64,000 nucleotides of DNA, taken from NCBI GenBank assembly GCA_945859605.1, contig OX243824.1:20428467-20492466 (forward strand). Reading direction: 5' to 3'. The notes below the pieces were generated by a model. The model was not told the DNA's origin, made no database searches, and saw nothing but the letters and a program-made list of their open reading frames with translations. This document shows, one piece after another, positions 1 through 11,208 of the stretch. The position numbers and the translations under genes were made by a program. This DNA is from Lumbricus rubellus (Eukaryota > Annelida > Clitellata > Crassiclitellata > Lumbricidae). The stretch's first letter is position 1. The number at the start of each line of letters is the position of its first letter.

Positions 1-404
1 AAGATTTTCTGGTCTAAGTCATTTTTGAGGCAATGTATTTTTGTATTTATTAAATAACTCATACGTGTAGAATATACCCAGAGTAGCTAATTCAAAGAAC
101 CTCGCCCACTGCTATACTATTCCTTTCCATGTTAAAAATCTTAATAAACTTCGATGGTCTTCTTTGCTTCACTTCTCTACATTGTCGCTTTTTCACGCCT
201 TTTCAACCTATCTTCATAATACGAATATATCTGTATTCCATCGATAAATTTAAAAGAAAAAGTCTTATAGCACATGTAGGCTAGTTGCGCCAAAAATTGC
301 ATAGCCTATCTCCTCTTCTTCGCGGTCTTTCTCTTTTCATGGGCCTGCTATGCTGAGAGTGTTTCTGAATAGATCTGTTGTGAGAAGCTCTGACAAATGT
401 TCAT
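1..404. other. unannotated AT-rich stretch
   Basis: I see no gene, tandem array or recognisable transposon end in this stretch. No open frame has coding character. Confidence 0.4.
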
Positions 405-489
405 ATTAGATTAGATTAGATCAGACCAGACCAGACCAGATAAGATCAGATCAGATTCGATTAGATTAGATTAGTTTAGATTAGATTAA
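405..489. repeat. (GATTA)n / (GATCA)n pentanucleotide repeat
   Basis: Imperfect 5-bp tandem units (ATTAG, ATCAG, ACCAG) run through this interval. It is a simple sequence repeat with no coding meaning. Confidence 0.8.
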
Positions 490-594
490 AGAAATGATTC
501 TCTTAACTGCTGTTAACCTCAACGGCGCAAAAACAATTGATCAAAATTTAATACTGTTTCAGAAGAGTTTCTTAATCTATTTGAATTTTCGGAG

Positions 595-955
595 GTTAAG
601 AGCACCGCCAGAAAATTGGGACAAGTGGGACTGAATGCCCAAGAATACACTGGCCTTGAGGAGCAGCTCAGAAATTTTCTGGCCGTGCAAAGTCAGCCTA
701 AAATACCATCGAGAATGCTGCAGTTCTACTTGATTTCAATGCTATGTAATTCGAACAATAGACGGTTTTAGAGTGATTTTGGGAGCTCGGGGTGACTTTG
801 CAGCGCGACCACAAAATCGTGATTAATGGGGCCGGATACCCAAGTGTACATAGTGTTTGAGAAGCTGCTCAGAAATTTTGTGGCCGCGCAAAGTCTTCTA
901 AAATTGTATCGAGAATGCTGCAGTCCTACCTGATTTCAGTGCAATGTAATTCGAA
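595..955. repeat. two diverged tandem copies of a ~201-bp unit
   Basis: The word CTCAGAAATTTT recurs at about 667 and 868 (201 bp apart). It is followed in both copies by similar text (TGGCCG.GCAAAGTC, then TCGAGAATGCTGCAGT and GTAATTCGAAC). The second copy runs directly into the TGAA/AACG microsatellite. This is a diverged direct duplication of unknown origin. Confidence 0.7.
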
Positions 956-1611
956 CGAACGAACGAACGAACGAATGAATGAATGAATGAATGAATGAAT
1001 GAAAATAAATGAATGAATGAATGAATGAAATTAAATGAATGAATGAATGAATGAATGAATGAATGAAAAATAAATGAATGAACGAACGAATGAATGAATC
1101 AATGAATGAATGAAAATAAATGAATGAATGAATGAATGAATGAATGAAAATAAATGAATGAATGAATGAATGAATGAATGAAGGAATGAATGAATGAATG
1201 AATGAATGAATGAACGAACGAACGAATGAATGAATGAATGAATGAATGAACGAACGAACGAACGAATGAATGAACGAACGAACGAACGAATGAATGAATG
1301 AATGATTGAATGAATGAATGAATGAATGAATGAATGAAAATAAATGAATGAACGAACGAATGAATGAATGAATGAATGAAAATAAATGAATGAATGAATG
1401 AATGAATGAATGAATGAAAATAAATGAATGAATGAATGAATGAATGAATGAATAAAGGAATGAATGAATGAATGAATGAACGAACGAACGAATGAATGAA
1501 TGAATGAATGAATGAACGAACGAACGAACGAATGAATGAATGAACGAACGAACGAATGAATGAATGAATGAATGAATGAATGAATGAATGAATGAATGAA
1601 TGAATGAATAT
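952..1611. repeat. (TGAA)n / (AACG)n microsatellite
   Basis: About 660 bp of TGAA units is interspersed with AACG units and AAATAAATGAATG spacers. The interruptions recur, so part of the block has higher-order periodicity. Reverse-strand frames read as Ile-His-Ser-Phe repeats and are artefacts. Confidence 0.95.
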
Positions 1612-1711
1612 GTGAGTGTGCGTTTGCGTCGTCTTCCCATTGATATCTGCTAAGTTTTTTTTCTTCCATTCTCTTTCATTTCACAGCATACACAGAACCT
1701 TGAAGATCTTT

Positions 1712-1872
1712 CACCCCACCCCACACCCACCTCCACCCCGCCTCCACCCCATCCCCACACCCACCTCCACCCCGCCTCCACCCCATCCCCATCCCCACCT
1801 CGACCCCGCTTCCACCCAAGCCCATTCCAATCCCCACCCCCACTCCACCCCAACCATGCCTCCATCCCATCC
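1712..1872. repeat. C-rich CCACCCC minisatellite
   Basis: Imperfect units of the type CCCACCTCCACCCCGCCTCC alternate over about 160 bp, with strong C/G strand asymmetry. I see no gene. Confidence 0.75.
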
Positions 1873-2204
1873 CAGGCCATGGCCATTTACCTCTTTTGAC
1901 GGTCAACGATTATTTCTGAGTTTATGGAAACTTATCTTCGCAGGTCTCTGGAGGAAGTAAGTCCACAATGTTATTTGCTTTCATACATGTCCGTTTGCAC
2001 TTGTACAATGTACATGTACATTATTGTGCATGTATTATTATGATGTTTGCACTGACATCTGTGTTTGATGATTATACGCTTTTTCATCTCGGCATTCGAG
2101 TAGTGTGTAAATGCTCTTCATAAAATGTCTACAAGCATACTTCTATGCATCCTGGTTACGTGTGAGCAGTCAAAACTCACAGTCAGTACTACGACTATAG
2201 CCTA

Positions 2205-2294
2205 CGTGTGTATGTGTGCGTGCGCGTGTGTGTGTGGGTGTGTGTGTGCGTGTATATATGTATGTGTGTTCGTGTATGTATGTATGTATGTATG

Positions 2295-2328
<34 letters not shown>

Positions 2329-2570
2329 TGTATGTATGTATGTATGTATGTATGTATGTATGTATGTATGTATGTATGTATGTATGTATGTATGTATGTA
2401 TGTATGTATGTATGTATGTATGTATGTATGTATGTATGTATGCATGCATGTATGTATGTATGTATGTATGTATGTATGTGGGTATGTAAGTATGTATGTA
2501 TGTATGTATGTATGTATGTATGTGTGTATGTATGTATGTGTGTAGGTATGTATGTATGTATGTATGTATG

Positions 2571-2601
<31 letters not shown>

Positions 2602-2862
2602 GTATGTGTGTGTATGTATGTATGTATGTATGTATGTATGTATGTATGTATGTATGTATGTATGTATGTATGTATGTATGTATGTATGTATGTATGTATG
2701 TATGCATGCATGCATGTATGTATGTATGTATGTATGTATGTATGTATGTGTGTGTGTATGTATGTATGTATGTATGTATGTATGTATGTGTGCGCGCGTG
2801 TCTGCACGTGTGTGTGGGTGCATGTAGGTGTGTGTGTGTGTGTCGGTGAGTGGGTGTGGGTA
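2205..2862. repeat. (TATG)n microsatellite with GT-rich borders
   Basis: A very long TATG array has occasional TGCATGCA interruptions and is flanked on both sides by TGTGTGCG-type dinucleotide runs. All overlapping frames are tetrapeptide artefacts. Confidence 0.97.
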
Positions 2863-3454
2863 TAATGTGTGCATAGCATTTAGAGTGAGGATTGTCTTTA
2901 CACAATGAACCTATTGTTTAGTTGCAAACACATCTAATGGAGGCATGCAACTACGCACGTATTTTGCCAATCGCCGTTTGTACGGAGTCCACTTTTTACT
3001 GCTTGCGGCTCCATCTTATATATAATAATACATGTATATGCATTGTGCATCACTATTGTGAGGTACACGCACTTCAAACTGCATTGCATAACGCCTATAT
3101 GAATGCATGCATGCATAGTGCATACATACCCAATGGCCTATAACACTAAAAGCATAGGCATTTCACGTATCGTAAGCATGCATGCATAGATCTATAATAC
3201 TGCAAATCCATATTCATTCATTTTTCAGTGATTTTTATTCTGTTATCAACCTATCGTTTTAGGCCTATAGCTTAGGAATTGCAAGTAACATTGCGAATGG
3301 GGAAAGCCCACAGGAATAGACCGTGAAGAGATCATTGACCCCGCTAAATAAGGAACACCTATACTGCATATACAGATAATTGCAAAAAGTTGCAACGGCC
3401 GACAAAAATAAATTATTGCTGCCAAGCATTCAACAGTGAATGATTACAATAAGA
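2863..3454. other. unannotated unique stretch
   Basis: No recognisable gene or element here. There are a few short GCATGC words and one TAGGCCTA octamer near 3260. Confidence 0.4.
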
Positions 3455-3662
3455 CAGAGCTTTTTGACGTGCAGTTGTACACAAAATATGCAGTTCTAAA
3501 TGGATTTGTGCAGCTGTAGAAACAGTGCTTCTGAAGCACTTCTGTGCAGTTAAAACCAGTTGAAAAGGACCCCTTTCTTCCGATTGGTAGTAATTTACCA
3601 TGTAGGATGGGAAAAGAAAGAAAGGGTTGTGCAGTTCTAAACATTCCTTTAAAACAGCCCTG
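3455..3662 (-). mobile_element. hAT-type MITE, CAGGGCTGTTTT family, copy 1
   Basis: Read on the minus strand this begins CAGGGCTGTTTTAAAGGAAT and ends with the inverted terminus AAAGCTCTG. The internal text (AACTGCACAAC, AACTGCACAGAAGTGCTTCT, AAATCCATTTAGAACTGC) is shared with the copies at 24481-24675 and 44570-44754. No clear 8-bp target duplication remains, so this is an older copy. It has no coding capacity. Confidence 0.85.
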
Positions 3663-3789
3663 AGATATAGGCCTAGGGCCTATTTTAACATAACATATCT
3701 TAACTAAATATAGATAGCCTATGTATAAATTATGTCATATAGTTATATATAATAATTATATATATAACGATATTAATTTTGTAAAGCTT

Positions 3790-3832
3790 TATATAGATAC
3801 ATTCATTTATTCATTCATTCATTCATTCATTC
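3790..3832. repeat. (ATTC)n microsatellite
   Basis: A short tetranucleotide run of CATTCATTCATT type. Confidence 0.85.
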
Positions 3833-3900
3833 TGTGAATTTAGACTATAACGTAGGCTACAGGCAGTGCACGTGTTGCGTTGCGTATAATATTATTCGTA

Positions 3901-4050
3901 AGCATGCGCTGCTCGATTGGCCTTCAGAACGAGGCCCATGGAGATTGTGCAAATCGCAATGGATCGGAACCGAGGCTTTCTTAGCAGTAGATCCCAGATT
4001 CCGTTTCGATCGTCGTCAGCCTCGTTCTGAAGGCCGATCGCGAGCATGCA
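3901..4050. repeat. inverted repeat with ~33-bp arms
   Basis: The arm containing GGCCTTCAGAACGAGGC near 3918-3934 recurs inverted near 4016-4041. Both arms continue outward into GCATGC words. The ~80-bp loop has no recognised content. It may be a foldback MITE remnant, but I see no target duplication. Confidence 0.6.
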
Positions 4051-4525
4051 GCTAGCGCCACCCAGCGACGCCCGTTGTCATTAAATTGGGTCAATATTAT
4101 ATCGGAGGAGAGGAATGATCGGTGACTTTGCAGCATGACACGCGTCATCACTTATAAGTCGTCAAGTATGCGTCAAGACATGACTTAAGTGGGGTCGTCA
4201 TTGTCGCCTATATAGACAAGCACTGTTGTGGTGTGGCTGAGTGCTCACTGCATTAAGTGGTGTCTAGTGATGACAGCAACTTGTGGTGTAAATGTTTGAT
4301 GTGCATGCAAACATCTCTGGATTTCCCAGCAGCATTGGACAAAATCGGCGTAGGCTATATAGCTTTATTCACCGATGCCAAATGCTAAATCCAGAAGCAT
4401 ACCTTTCGGACAGATGCACGCCTAATATCAAAATATCAACAACAGGCAGTAGTGCTATCACTGCTCTGGAAAATAATGTTACGAAAATCTTCGATAATTT
4501 CTCAGCGTTCACAAACTCCACGTTG

Positions 4526-4746
4526 TGGGGCGCGGTGGTGTAATGGTGGCGTCGTTGCCTTGAAGCCGGAAGGTTCGAGGTTCGAATCCACTTCGCCGCG
4601 TAAGGACCTTGGGCAAGTCCTTCACTCACAATTGCTCAGCGCTTCGGCGTGAAACTCCGATGCAGTGTCCGCTCTGCATTCGGAAGCGCTTCTGAGTAGA
4701 AAGAGAGCCTGAAGGGGCGCTATAACAAGTGCACATACAAACAAAG
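4526..4746 (+). mobile_element. tRNA-derived SINE, copy 1 (full-length reference)
   Basis: The 5' head is tRNA-like, with a box A-like TGGTGTAATGGTGGCG and an exact box B GGTTCGAATCC at 4579-4589. A conserved body follows, with GACCTTGGGCAAGTC at 4605-4619 and GGCGTGAAACTCCGATGCAG. The tail GGGGCGCTATAACAAGTGCA resembles L2/CR1-type LINE 3' ends. At about 220 bp it is the most complete plus-strand copy here. It would be transcribed by RNA polymerase III and mobilised by a partner LINE (family knowledge). Confidence 0.9.
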
Positions 4747-4902
4747 AGAGAACAGAATAATAATTATTATATTCACCGTCGCTCTATCAAATCAAGTTCA
4801 TAATAATTATTGTAGCCATAACTGCCTTATTAGTTCCGGTGCTAGGTCAAAATCCTGCGGGGTGAAACCGAGAAGACAGCGTGGTGCTACGGTGGTAATC
4901 GG

Positions 4903-4905
4903 TGA

Positions 4906-4939
<34 letters not shown>

Positions 4940-5020
4940 GGTGATGATGATGATGATGGTGGTGATGATGATGATGGTGGTGGTGACGGTGGTGGTGGTG
5001 GTGGTGATGATGATGATGAT

Positions 5021-5109
<89 letters not shown>

Positions 5110-5118
5110 GATGATGAT

Positions 5119-5188
<70 letters not shown>
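4903..5188. repeat. (GAT)n / (GGT)n trinucleotide repeat
   Basis: Long GAT runs are interrupted by GGT blocks and two TGATTGATG junctions. Poly-Asp, poly-Met, poly-His and poly-Ser frames are artefacts. Confidence 0.97.
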
Positions 5189-5251
5189 CGTGTGGTTGAA
5201 TCTGAATACTGGGCTTCCGAGTTCGGATGGCAGTGTTTCTGAAACACTTTC

Positions 5252-5411
5252 TGAGTCGCGGTGGTGTAGGATTATATTCGTTGCCTTGGAGCCGGAAGTT
5301 TGCGGGTTCGAATCAACCTCAAGACGCCGCGTATATGGACCCTGAACAAGTCCTTCACTTGCAATAGCTCATGCACTTCAGCGTGAAACGCCGATGCAGT
5401 GTCCACTCTCA
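5252..5411 (+). mobile_element. tRNA-derived SINE, 3'-truncated copy
   Basis: The head GTCGCGGTGGTGTAGGATTA, box B-like GGGTTCGAATCAACC and body GGACCCTGAACAAGTCCTTC match the reference copy at 4526. The copy stops after CGATGCAGTGTCCACTCT and lacks the LINE-like tail. Confidence 0.85.
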
Positions 5412-6520
5412 TTTTTCTCTTTTTCCGTAGCGCACTGAGTCTCTAGCCTAACCATTGTGGCTTCGAGTCGACTCAATGTTCTCCCATAGACCGGTGACAG
5501 GATGTCTCGAGAAACATATTGAAATTAAAGATCGTGTCTCGAGTTTCGGCTTGAAACTCATTTACCCTCTGCACAATAAATTAAATTAACAATAAATGAA
5601 CAATAAATGAACAACAGGTGCATGCATAAATAAATTTTCTAGTGTGTCTTGGACTGTTGGTGCTAGACAACCATGTGTGGCCAAGCCACGCGTAGGCTAT
5701 CCACACGCTCACCGCACGGCTCGTAAACCTAGATGAGACATAAGAGCTTGCATGTTGAAAGAGAAAGCACGCAACTCAGCCAATGGCCGGATCGTAAAGT
5801 TCGATTTTCTTCAGGCATTCGGCAACCGCCTACTACGTCCATTGATCCTCATTGTTTACGAAATCGCAGAAGCTATGACGTCTCTCTAGCAGTGAACGTC
5901 CACTTACAGGCTGCTGGCCTCGACGGAAAATTTTCAGAAGGTCGTGATGGTTGAAATGTCCATTGTCCAAGGTCCCGCTACTTCGCCGCCAAACATGTTT
6001 CAAAGACATGGTCACATGGGCGCCAGCACATAAGGGCAAGAGGCAGCACTCGCCTCTCTCTCCCCTGGAAAACTGACACCTATTGCTCTAACTACTAGGC
6101 TATACTTTCGGTTTTTTAAACAAATTCCTTCGCGTTAAAGAACTACGGTAATGAAACGAATGAAACACAAAGAGATGCTGAGAAAATTACATTTAGAAAT
6201 CTCTATGATTAAATATACCAGCATTCTTAGTTCCGACTCCACTGTTTTCAAGCGCTGACTAGAGATTGTACACCACTGTTGCCATAGTGCTTTCCCCTAC
6301 TGCAAAAATATCTGGGGGGCGCACATGTTCGTTATTCAAAGATAAATTGCTGTGCTGTAACTCGCTGCGACCTTTTTGCGTCTGTTGTTCGGCTTTTTTC
6401 GAACCTTGGCCATTTTAACGTCTGCCCCCATCTGCATAACAATAATGACGACAATTTCTATGGCGCCGTAACACAGCACATGCCGTTACAAAGGCGCCTG
6501 TACAAAAACACAAACGCTAT
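5412..6520. other. unannotated stretch
   Basis: No coding region, array or transposon boundary is recognised across about 1.1 kb. Short frames exist (for example 5733-5954) but have no family resemblance. Confidence 0.4.
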
Positions 6521-6523
6521 CAG

Positions 6524-6790
6524 TCAAAAGTACGCCTTAGAAAACGTATATGTCTTCAGTCGAGAGTTGAAAGCCTCAACCGAATTGGCCAAAGAAACAG
6601 AGGTAGTAGGCAGACTGTTCCAGCAGCGGGGGCCAGCAGTTGAAAAAGCGCTCTCCCCGAAGCGTGTCCTCGTAGTCCAGCACCTGACGAAGCCGTTTGC
6701 ACTCAGTAGGATTTGAGGTATAGTCCGGTGCTAAGCCATGTAGTGACTTGTAGACCAGCAATGAGAATTTGTAAACAATGCGGTATATCA
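6524..6790 (-). pseudogene. LINE reverse-transcriptase C-terminal remnant
   Basis: On the minus strand the residues RIVYKFSLLVYKSLHGLAP match the motif that follows the reverse transcriptase in CR1/L2/jockey-type non-LTR retrotransposons. A second frame downstream reads AGPRCWNSLP followed by an LKTYTF-type ending and a stop at 6524-6526. The two parts are in different frames, so at least one frameshift lies near 6650-6670. The 3' side carries TACGGCGCCATAGAAATTGT, a plausible LINE 3' UTR. Upstream coding sequence is missing: the remnant meets the GTCT array at about 6800. The exact clade is not assigned. Confidence 0.75.
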
Positions 6791-6835
6791 TGTCTGACTG
6801 CATTACGCTGTGTTTGTGTCTCTGCAATACACATA

Positions 6836-6917
6836 TCTGTCTGTCTGTCTGTTTGTATGTCTGTCTGTCTTTATGTCTGTATGTCTGTATGTATGTCTGT
6901 CTTCTGTATGTCTGTCT

Positions 6918-6960
<43 letters not shown>

Positions 6961-7001
6961 GACTGTCTGTCTGTCTTTCTGTCTGTCTGTCTGTCTTCCC
7001 A

Positions 7002-7032
<31 letters not shown>

Positions 7033-7112
7033 AACTGTCTGTCTGTCTTTCTGTCTGTCTGTCTTCTGTCTGTCTGTATGTCTTCTGTCTGTCTGTCTGT
7101 CTGTCTCGCTTG
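6836..7112. repeat. (GTCT)n microsatellite
   Basis: GTCT units with ATGT, TTCT and CCGT interruptions run for about 280 bp. It directly abuts the truncated end of the LINE remnant. Confidence 0.95.
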
Positions 7113-7446
7113 ACAGCTTTCAGCGACCGATCGATCAGAGTAATCCTGGATGGTATACGCACGTGCGAATCTTAGCGAAGACAAAACTGCATGCATTTAT
7201 GCATGAAGTGCTTTCCTGTCTGACAATAATGAGGACTTTTTACTCTAAGAATCTAAGTCGCCAGTTGCTATACGCTGCCAACCGTCCAATGCCGACCTTC
7301 TGCTCTGCAAGGAGCGACATCGTCTACGACTTTTTATACGAGAGAAGCATTTGACTTGCGCTTTAGTTTAGATCTGCTGTTACAGGCTGTAGTGTATTGT
7401 AGCTTTGCATGCAACACACATTGATCTCTCACTGTCCTATGTGTTC

Positions 7447-7545
7447 TATCTATCAATCAGCCAATCAATCAGCCAATCAATCAATCAACCAATCAATCAA
7501 CCAATCAATCAATCAATCGACCATTCAATCAATCAACTAATCAGC
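7447..7545. repeat. (AATC)n microsatellite
   Basis: AATCAATC units with CAACC and CAGCC interruptions. The Ser-Ile-Asn-Gln frames are artefacts. Confidence 0.9.
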
Positions 7546-8167
7546 TTATTGTTCTCAGAGACACATAAAACAAATGTGATAAACGATGAGGCAGAATTAA
7601 ACCAACACTTTGAACCATGCAAATAGCAATGGTCAATTGTTCAGTAACAATAAGCATTATTTTACCTGAAGGGATAGGTCCTGCCTATAGATAGGGGCCT
7701 AATTAATTAATTTAGTAAGTGAGTTGTGGACAAAATATGCAAAACATCGATGATGATAATAATTATATAAGCCGGACAAAACCGCTTCTCAACTTTCTCA
7801 AGGTTGAAAGGGATTCAATGACCGCGTTGTTCATTTCCTCGCCATAGCAAAGGAGAAGAAGAAGAAGGTCGAACCGGTTTCCACTTGACAGACCAAGAAC
7901 TGGAAAATAGTTTGGCGATTTCCATGCAGGTGGAGATGGCATTCATTTCCGTCTTTGCTGCAGTGAATGGATGGCTTTGGGAACGACAAGAGAATTTGTT
8001 CGTTAGAACATTAGTCGGAAAACGAAGAGGGCATGATGATAGGAAGGGTGGAAGTGGTGTAAGAGGTGGTAGAGGTGAAAGAGGTGGTATAGAGGTGGTA
8101 GAGGTGAAGGGGAATTGGCATACGCTCGACTTGACAAGCGCTTAATATTCCACATATAAAATAATGT
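7546..8167. other. unannotated stretch
   Basis: Includes a small GGTAGAGGT-type repeat near 8050-8110. I see no gene or element. Confidence 0.4.
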
Positions 8168-8362
8168 TTATATCATAATATCATAATATCATAATATCAT
8201 AATATCATAATGACATAATATCATAATATCATAATATCATAATATCGTAATATCATAATATCATAATAACATAATATCATAATATCATAATATCATAATA
8301 TCATAATATCATAATATCATAATATCATAATATCATAATATCATAATATCATAATATCATAT
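8168..8362. repeat. 8-bp minisatellite (CATAATAT)n
   Basis: About two dozen near-perfect CATAATAT units with rare substitutions (CATAATGA, CGTAATAT). Confidence 0.95.
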
Positions 8363-9007
8363 CTATAATCATTTACATAATTAATCTATAGAGATTATAT
8401 ATCGTAATTGTTATTATAATGTGTGTACAACGGTTCATACAATGACTCATGCATATCTAAGCAAATGTATATACTGCATGCATATTATGTGTATAGCAAT
8501 TATTATCGAAAGTTTCTAAGTTTAGGGGAATCGGAGGGGTATGAAGCCTTAGCGACTTCATTTTCTCAGCCTCTGCATAAGATGGTGGGTGGTCATTCCC
8601 TTCCCCAGTCACCTCTTCTTTCTACTGACAGTGTATGATCAGTGTACTCATTCTAGAATCTTGTTTACAATTTCCGATCGAGAAAGATGATGTCAAACAG
8701 GTATACCCCTATTTGAGGCAGATATTGAGACGGGTTCGATTTGTTTGGGATGGGACAGTTTCTCCATCGTCCATTCAAACATCAAGAAGTTCACTCAGAG
8801 GCGCTCCAAATCCAACCACGGTGATAGAGAAAACGTTTAAAGGAGCTTGCAAAGCACTGATGTAAAACACTAATTCGTGCTATATAGAGAGTTCTCACCG
8901 TCACTGCACTCCAGCTGATAAGCGCCGAGTCTAAATTATATAATCTAGAAAGACCATTAATTTTTTAACCTATTGCACAGCAAAGCTATAAGTCTTAGTG
9001 ATGATAA
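8363..9007. other. unannotated stretch
   Basis: Contains short frames at 8423-8638 and 8635-8865 with no recognisable domain. No element boundaries seen. Confidence 0.4.
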
Positions 9008-9013
9008 CGCTGC

Positions 9014-9047
<34 letters not shown>
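9008..9047. repeat. (CTG)n microsatellite
   Basis: About twelve CTG units (poly-Ser on the reverse strand). Confidence 0.9.
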
Positions 9048-9048
<1 letters not shown>

Positions 9049-9483
9049 ATATGATGACGACAAAACTGAGGCAGAAGATGGTGGTGGTTGTGGAGGTGTA
9101 ATAGTGGTGCTTTACAGTGTTTATGCTGGTCCTGATAGCAACAGTGGTTCAAATGGTGGTGGTATTATAGGCCTAGTAATGAATCATTAGGTCTATGCGT
9201 TTGCCTATACGCGCGTCTCTCTAAGATGCGTCCAAGACTTAACCCAGGCACAAAATTTAATATCGTGGTAAACTTGAAAAATTATACTTTAACACAACTT
9301 GCTCACAACACTGATCCATAATAAAGCGTATTTTTCAATATTCAATATTCTATTCATTATTTTGTCAGATGTTAGCGAAATGGAGCAGAAATGCGGTTGT
9401 TCTCTGACAGAGTTTTGTGCACTGCATTTCTAGAATTCTAAGGCAAGTAGACAAGTATATGCCTGTCTGTAATGTGATCCTAT

Positions 9484-9788
9484 CAAGACCGTAGCTAGGG
9501 GGTGTTTTGGGTGTTTGAACACCCCAAATGGAAAATTTCAAAAAATATAATAAAATGCACTTACTAGCACATGATGTAAGAAACATGAAATAAACCATGA
9601 AAACACCCCCCGAAATGAAAAATATGAAAAATGTAAAAAATAATAGAATGCATTTACTAGACCATATTAAAAAGAACAGGAAATTAGGCGAAAAATTGTA
9701 AGAAAGCCGATTTTGATTACTAAAAAGGTCGTAAGAAATTCTGCGCCGACAAACCACCCCCCGAAATCAAATCCTGGCTACGGCCTTG
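9484..9788. mobile_element. hAT-like MITE, CAAGRCCGTAGC family
   Basis: Left end CAAGACCGTAGCTAGGGGGT and inverted right end CAAGGCCGTAGCCAGG bound a 305-bp AT-rich interior. Flanking 8-mers are GATCCTAT (9476-9483) and CATCTTAT (9789-9796), 6 of 8 identical and consistent with an aged 8-bp hAT target duplication. There is no transposase. Confidence 0.75.
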
Positions 9789-9889
9789 CATCTTATTGAC
9801 TGCACTAGAAGTGCAAAAACGTAAATTTTATCTAAATGTTGCATAATTTTACAAGATATACAACTGTAGGTTGTGTATATTTCTGGAAA

Positions 9890-9976
9890 TACTGGACGGG
9901 TGAAACGCGCAGGGTTCCGCGAGCAAATAGTGCCTTGAGAAAGGTTCCGCCACTAGAAAAAGGTTGACAACCACTG
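9890..9976 (-). mobile_element. single terminus of a hAT-like element
   Basis: Read in reverse, the sequence begins CAGTGGTTGTCAACCTTTTT, closely resembling the CAGTGGTTCTCAACC termini common in animal hAT elements. No partner end was found nearby, so this is probably a truncated copy. The inner limit is arbitrary. Confidence 0.45.
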
Positions 9977-10139
9977 GGCTACTACTAGAAATCAAGGACA
10001 GAGCGCTAGCTTGTTCACGAGCGATGATATTGATGTGATGGTAGTCATGGTTATGATGGTGGCGGTAATAGCGGACAGTTTACGCTCGTAGAGTCGTCTG
10101 AAAGGCACTCATCGATTAACGGCAATTAGAGCGAGAACG

Positions 10140-10735
10140 TAGGAGGAGAGGAGAAGGATGGGGAAAAGGAGAAGGAGGAGAATAAGGAGGAGAAAGGATG
10201 AGAAGGAGGAAGAGGAGGAAGAGGAGGAAGAGGAGGAAGAGGTGGAAGAGAAGGAGAAAGAGGAGGAGAATAAGGAGGAAAAGGAATGAGAAGGAGGAAG
10301 CGGAGGAAGAGGAGGAAGAGGAGGAAGAGGTGGAAGAGAAGGAGAAAGAGGAGGAGAATAAGGAGGAAAAGGAATGAGAAGGAGGAAGCGGAGGAAGAGG
10401 AGGAAGAGGAGGAAGAGGTGGAAGAGAAGGAGAAAGAGGAGGAGAATAAGGAGGAAAAGGAATGAGAAGGAGGAAGCGGAGGAAGAGAAAGAGGAGAAGG
10501 AGAAGAAGGAGAAGGAGGAAAAGAAGGATGATAGGGAGGAGATGAAGGGGGAGGAAGAGGAGGAGGAAGAGGAGGAGAAGAATAAGGAGGAAGAGGAGGA
10601 AGAGGAGGAAGAGGAGGAAGAGGAGAATAAGGAGGAAGAGGAGGAAGAGGAGAGAAGGAGGAGGAGAATAAGTTGGAAGAGGAGGAGGAGAGGGAGAAGG
10701 AGGAAAAGGAGAAGAAGAAGGAGGAAGAGGCATAT
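10140..10735. repeat. (GGA)n polypurine tract with an 88-bp higher-order repeat
   Basis: GGA/GAA-rich sequence of about 600 bp. The word AAGGAATGAGAAGGAGGAAG recurs at 10281, 10369 and 10457 (88-bp period), so part of it expanded as 88-bp units. Glu/Arg-rich frames are artefacts. Confidence 0.93.
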
Positions 10736-10751
10736 CCATCAGTGGCATCGG

Positions 10752-10752
<1 letters not shown>

Positions 10753-10782
<30 letters not shown>

Positions 10783-10787
10783 CTGCC
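10753..10787. repeat. (CTG)n microsatellite
   Basis: About ten CTG units just downstream of the GGA tract. Confidence 0.9.
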
Positions 10788-11105
10788 TCTTCTGGTGCCT
10801 TTGTTCTTGTCCGAAAGAAATATGTGTCTCACAGAGACGTCTATGGAACCGGAATAAAAGGCACTTAATTATTATCCCACCGCCACTCAACTATTACATA
10901 ATGAGAAATAAGGGAGACTGTCTGGAAAAAGTTATCGTCGTTCTGCATGGCAAGGAAGGGCCACCTAGCGGGCTTGTAAGAATCCTTCCGGGTCCCTTGT
11001 GCAACCAAATGTAGCCTGTTACAAATGTTACTTGCGTATTGCTTTATTATAATTATTTGTAAACGTTTTGCTTCTTTTGATGCTTGATTTGATTTATTGG
11101 TTGCC

Positions 11106-11208
11106 AAATAAATGTTAAATAAATGATAAATAAATTATGAATAAATGATAAATAAATGATACATAAATGATAAATAAATGATAAATAAAATTAATGAAAA
11201 ATAAATGA
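11106..11208. repeat. (AAATGATA)n repeat
   Basis: Tandem AAATGATAAATAAATG units of the kind often found at LINE or SINE 3' tails. No adjoining element body was recognised. Confidence 0.8.

Noticed and set aside
936..1669. Minus-strand frames of Phe-Ile-His-Ser repeats over 200 codons
   Set aside because: They are translations of the TGAA/AACG microsatellite; open in several frames at once and with no non-repeat domain.
2125..2905. Long Tyr-Val-Cys-Met and Thr-Tyr-Ile-His frames
   Set aside because: Pure consequence of the TATG array, whose 4-bp unit leaves all frames without stops.
4526..4600. Functional tRNA gene
   Set aside because: Box A and B are present, but acceptor and anticodon stems do not form and the sequence continues into the SINE body.
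8168..8362. CRISPR-like regular array; also considered for 26509-26870 and 58719-59566
   Set aside because: Units are contiguous with no unique spacers, and the genome is eukaryotic.
10116..10868. Glu/Arg-rich and Ser/Leu/Pro-rich frames of up to 254 codons
   Set aside because: GGA polypurine tract translated on both strands; no independent coding signal.
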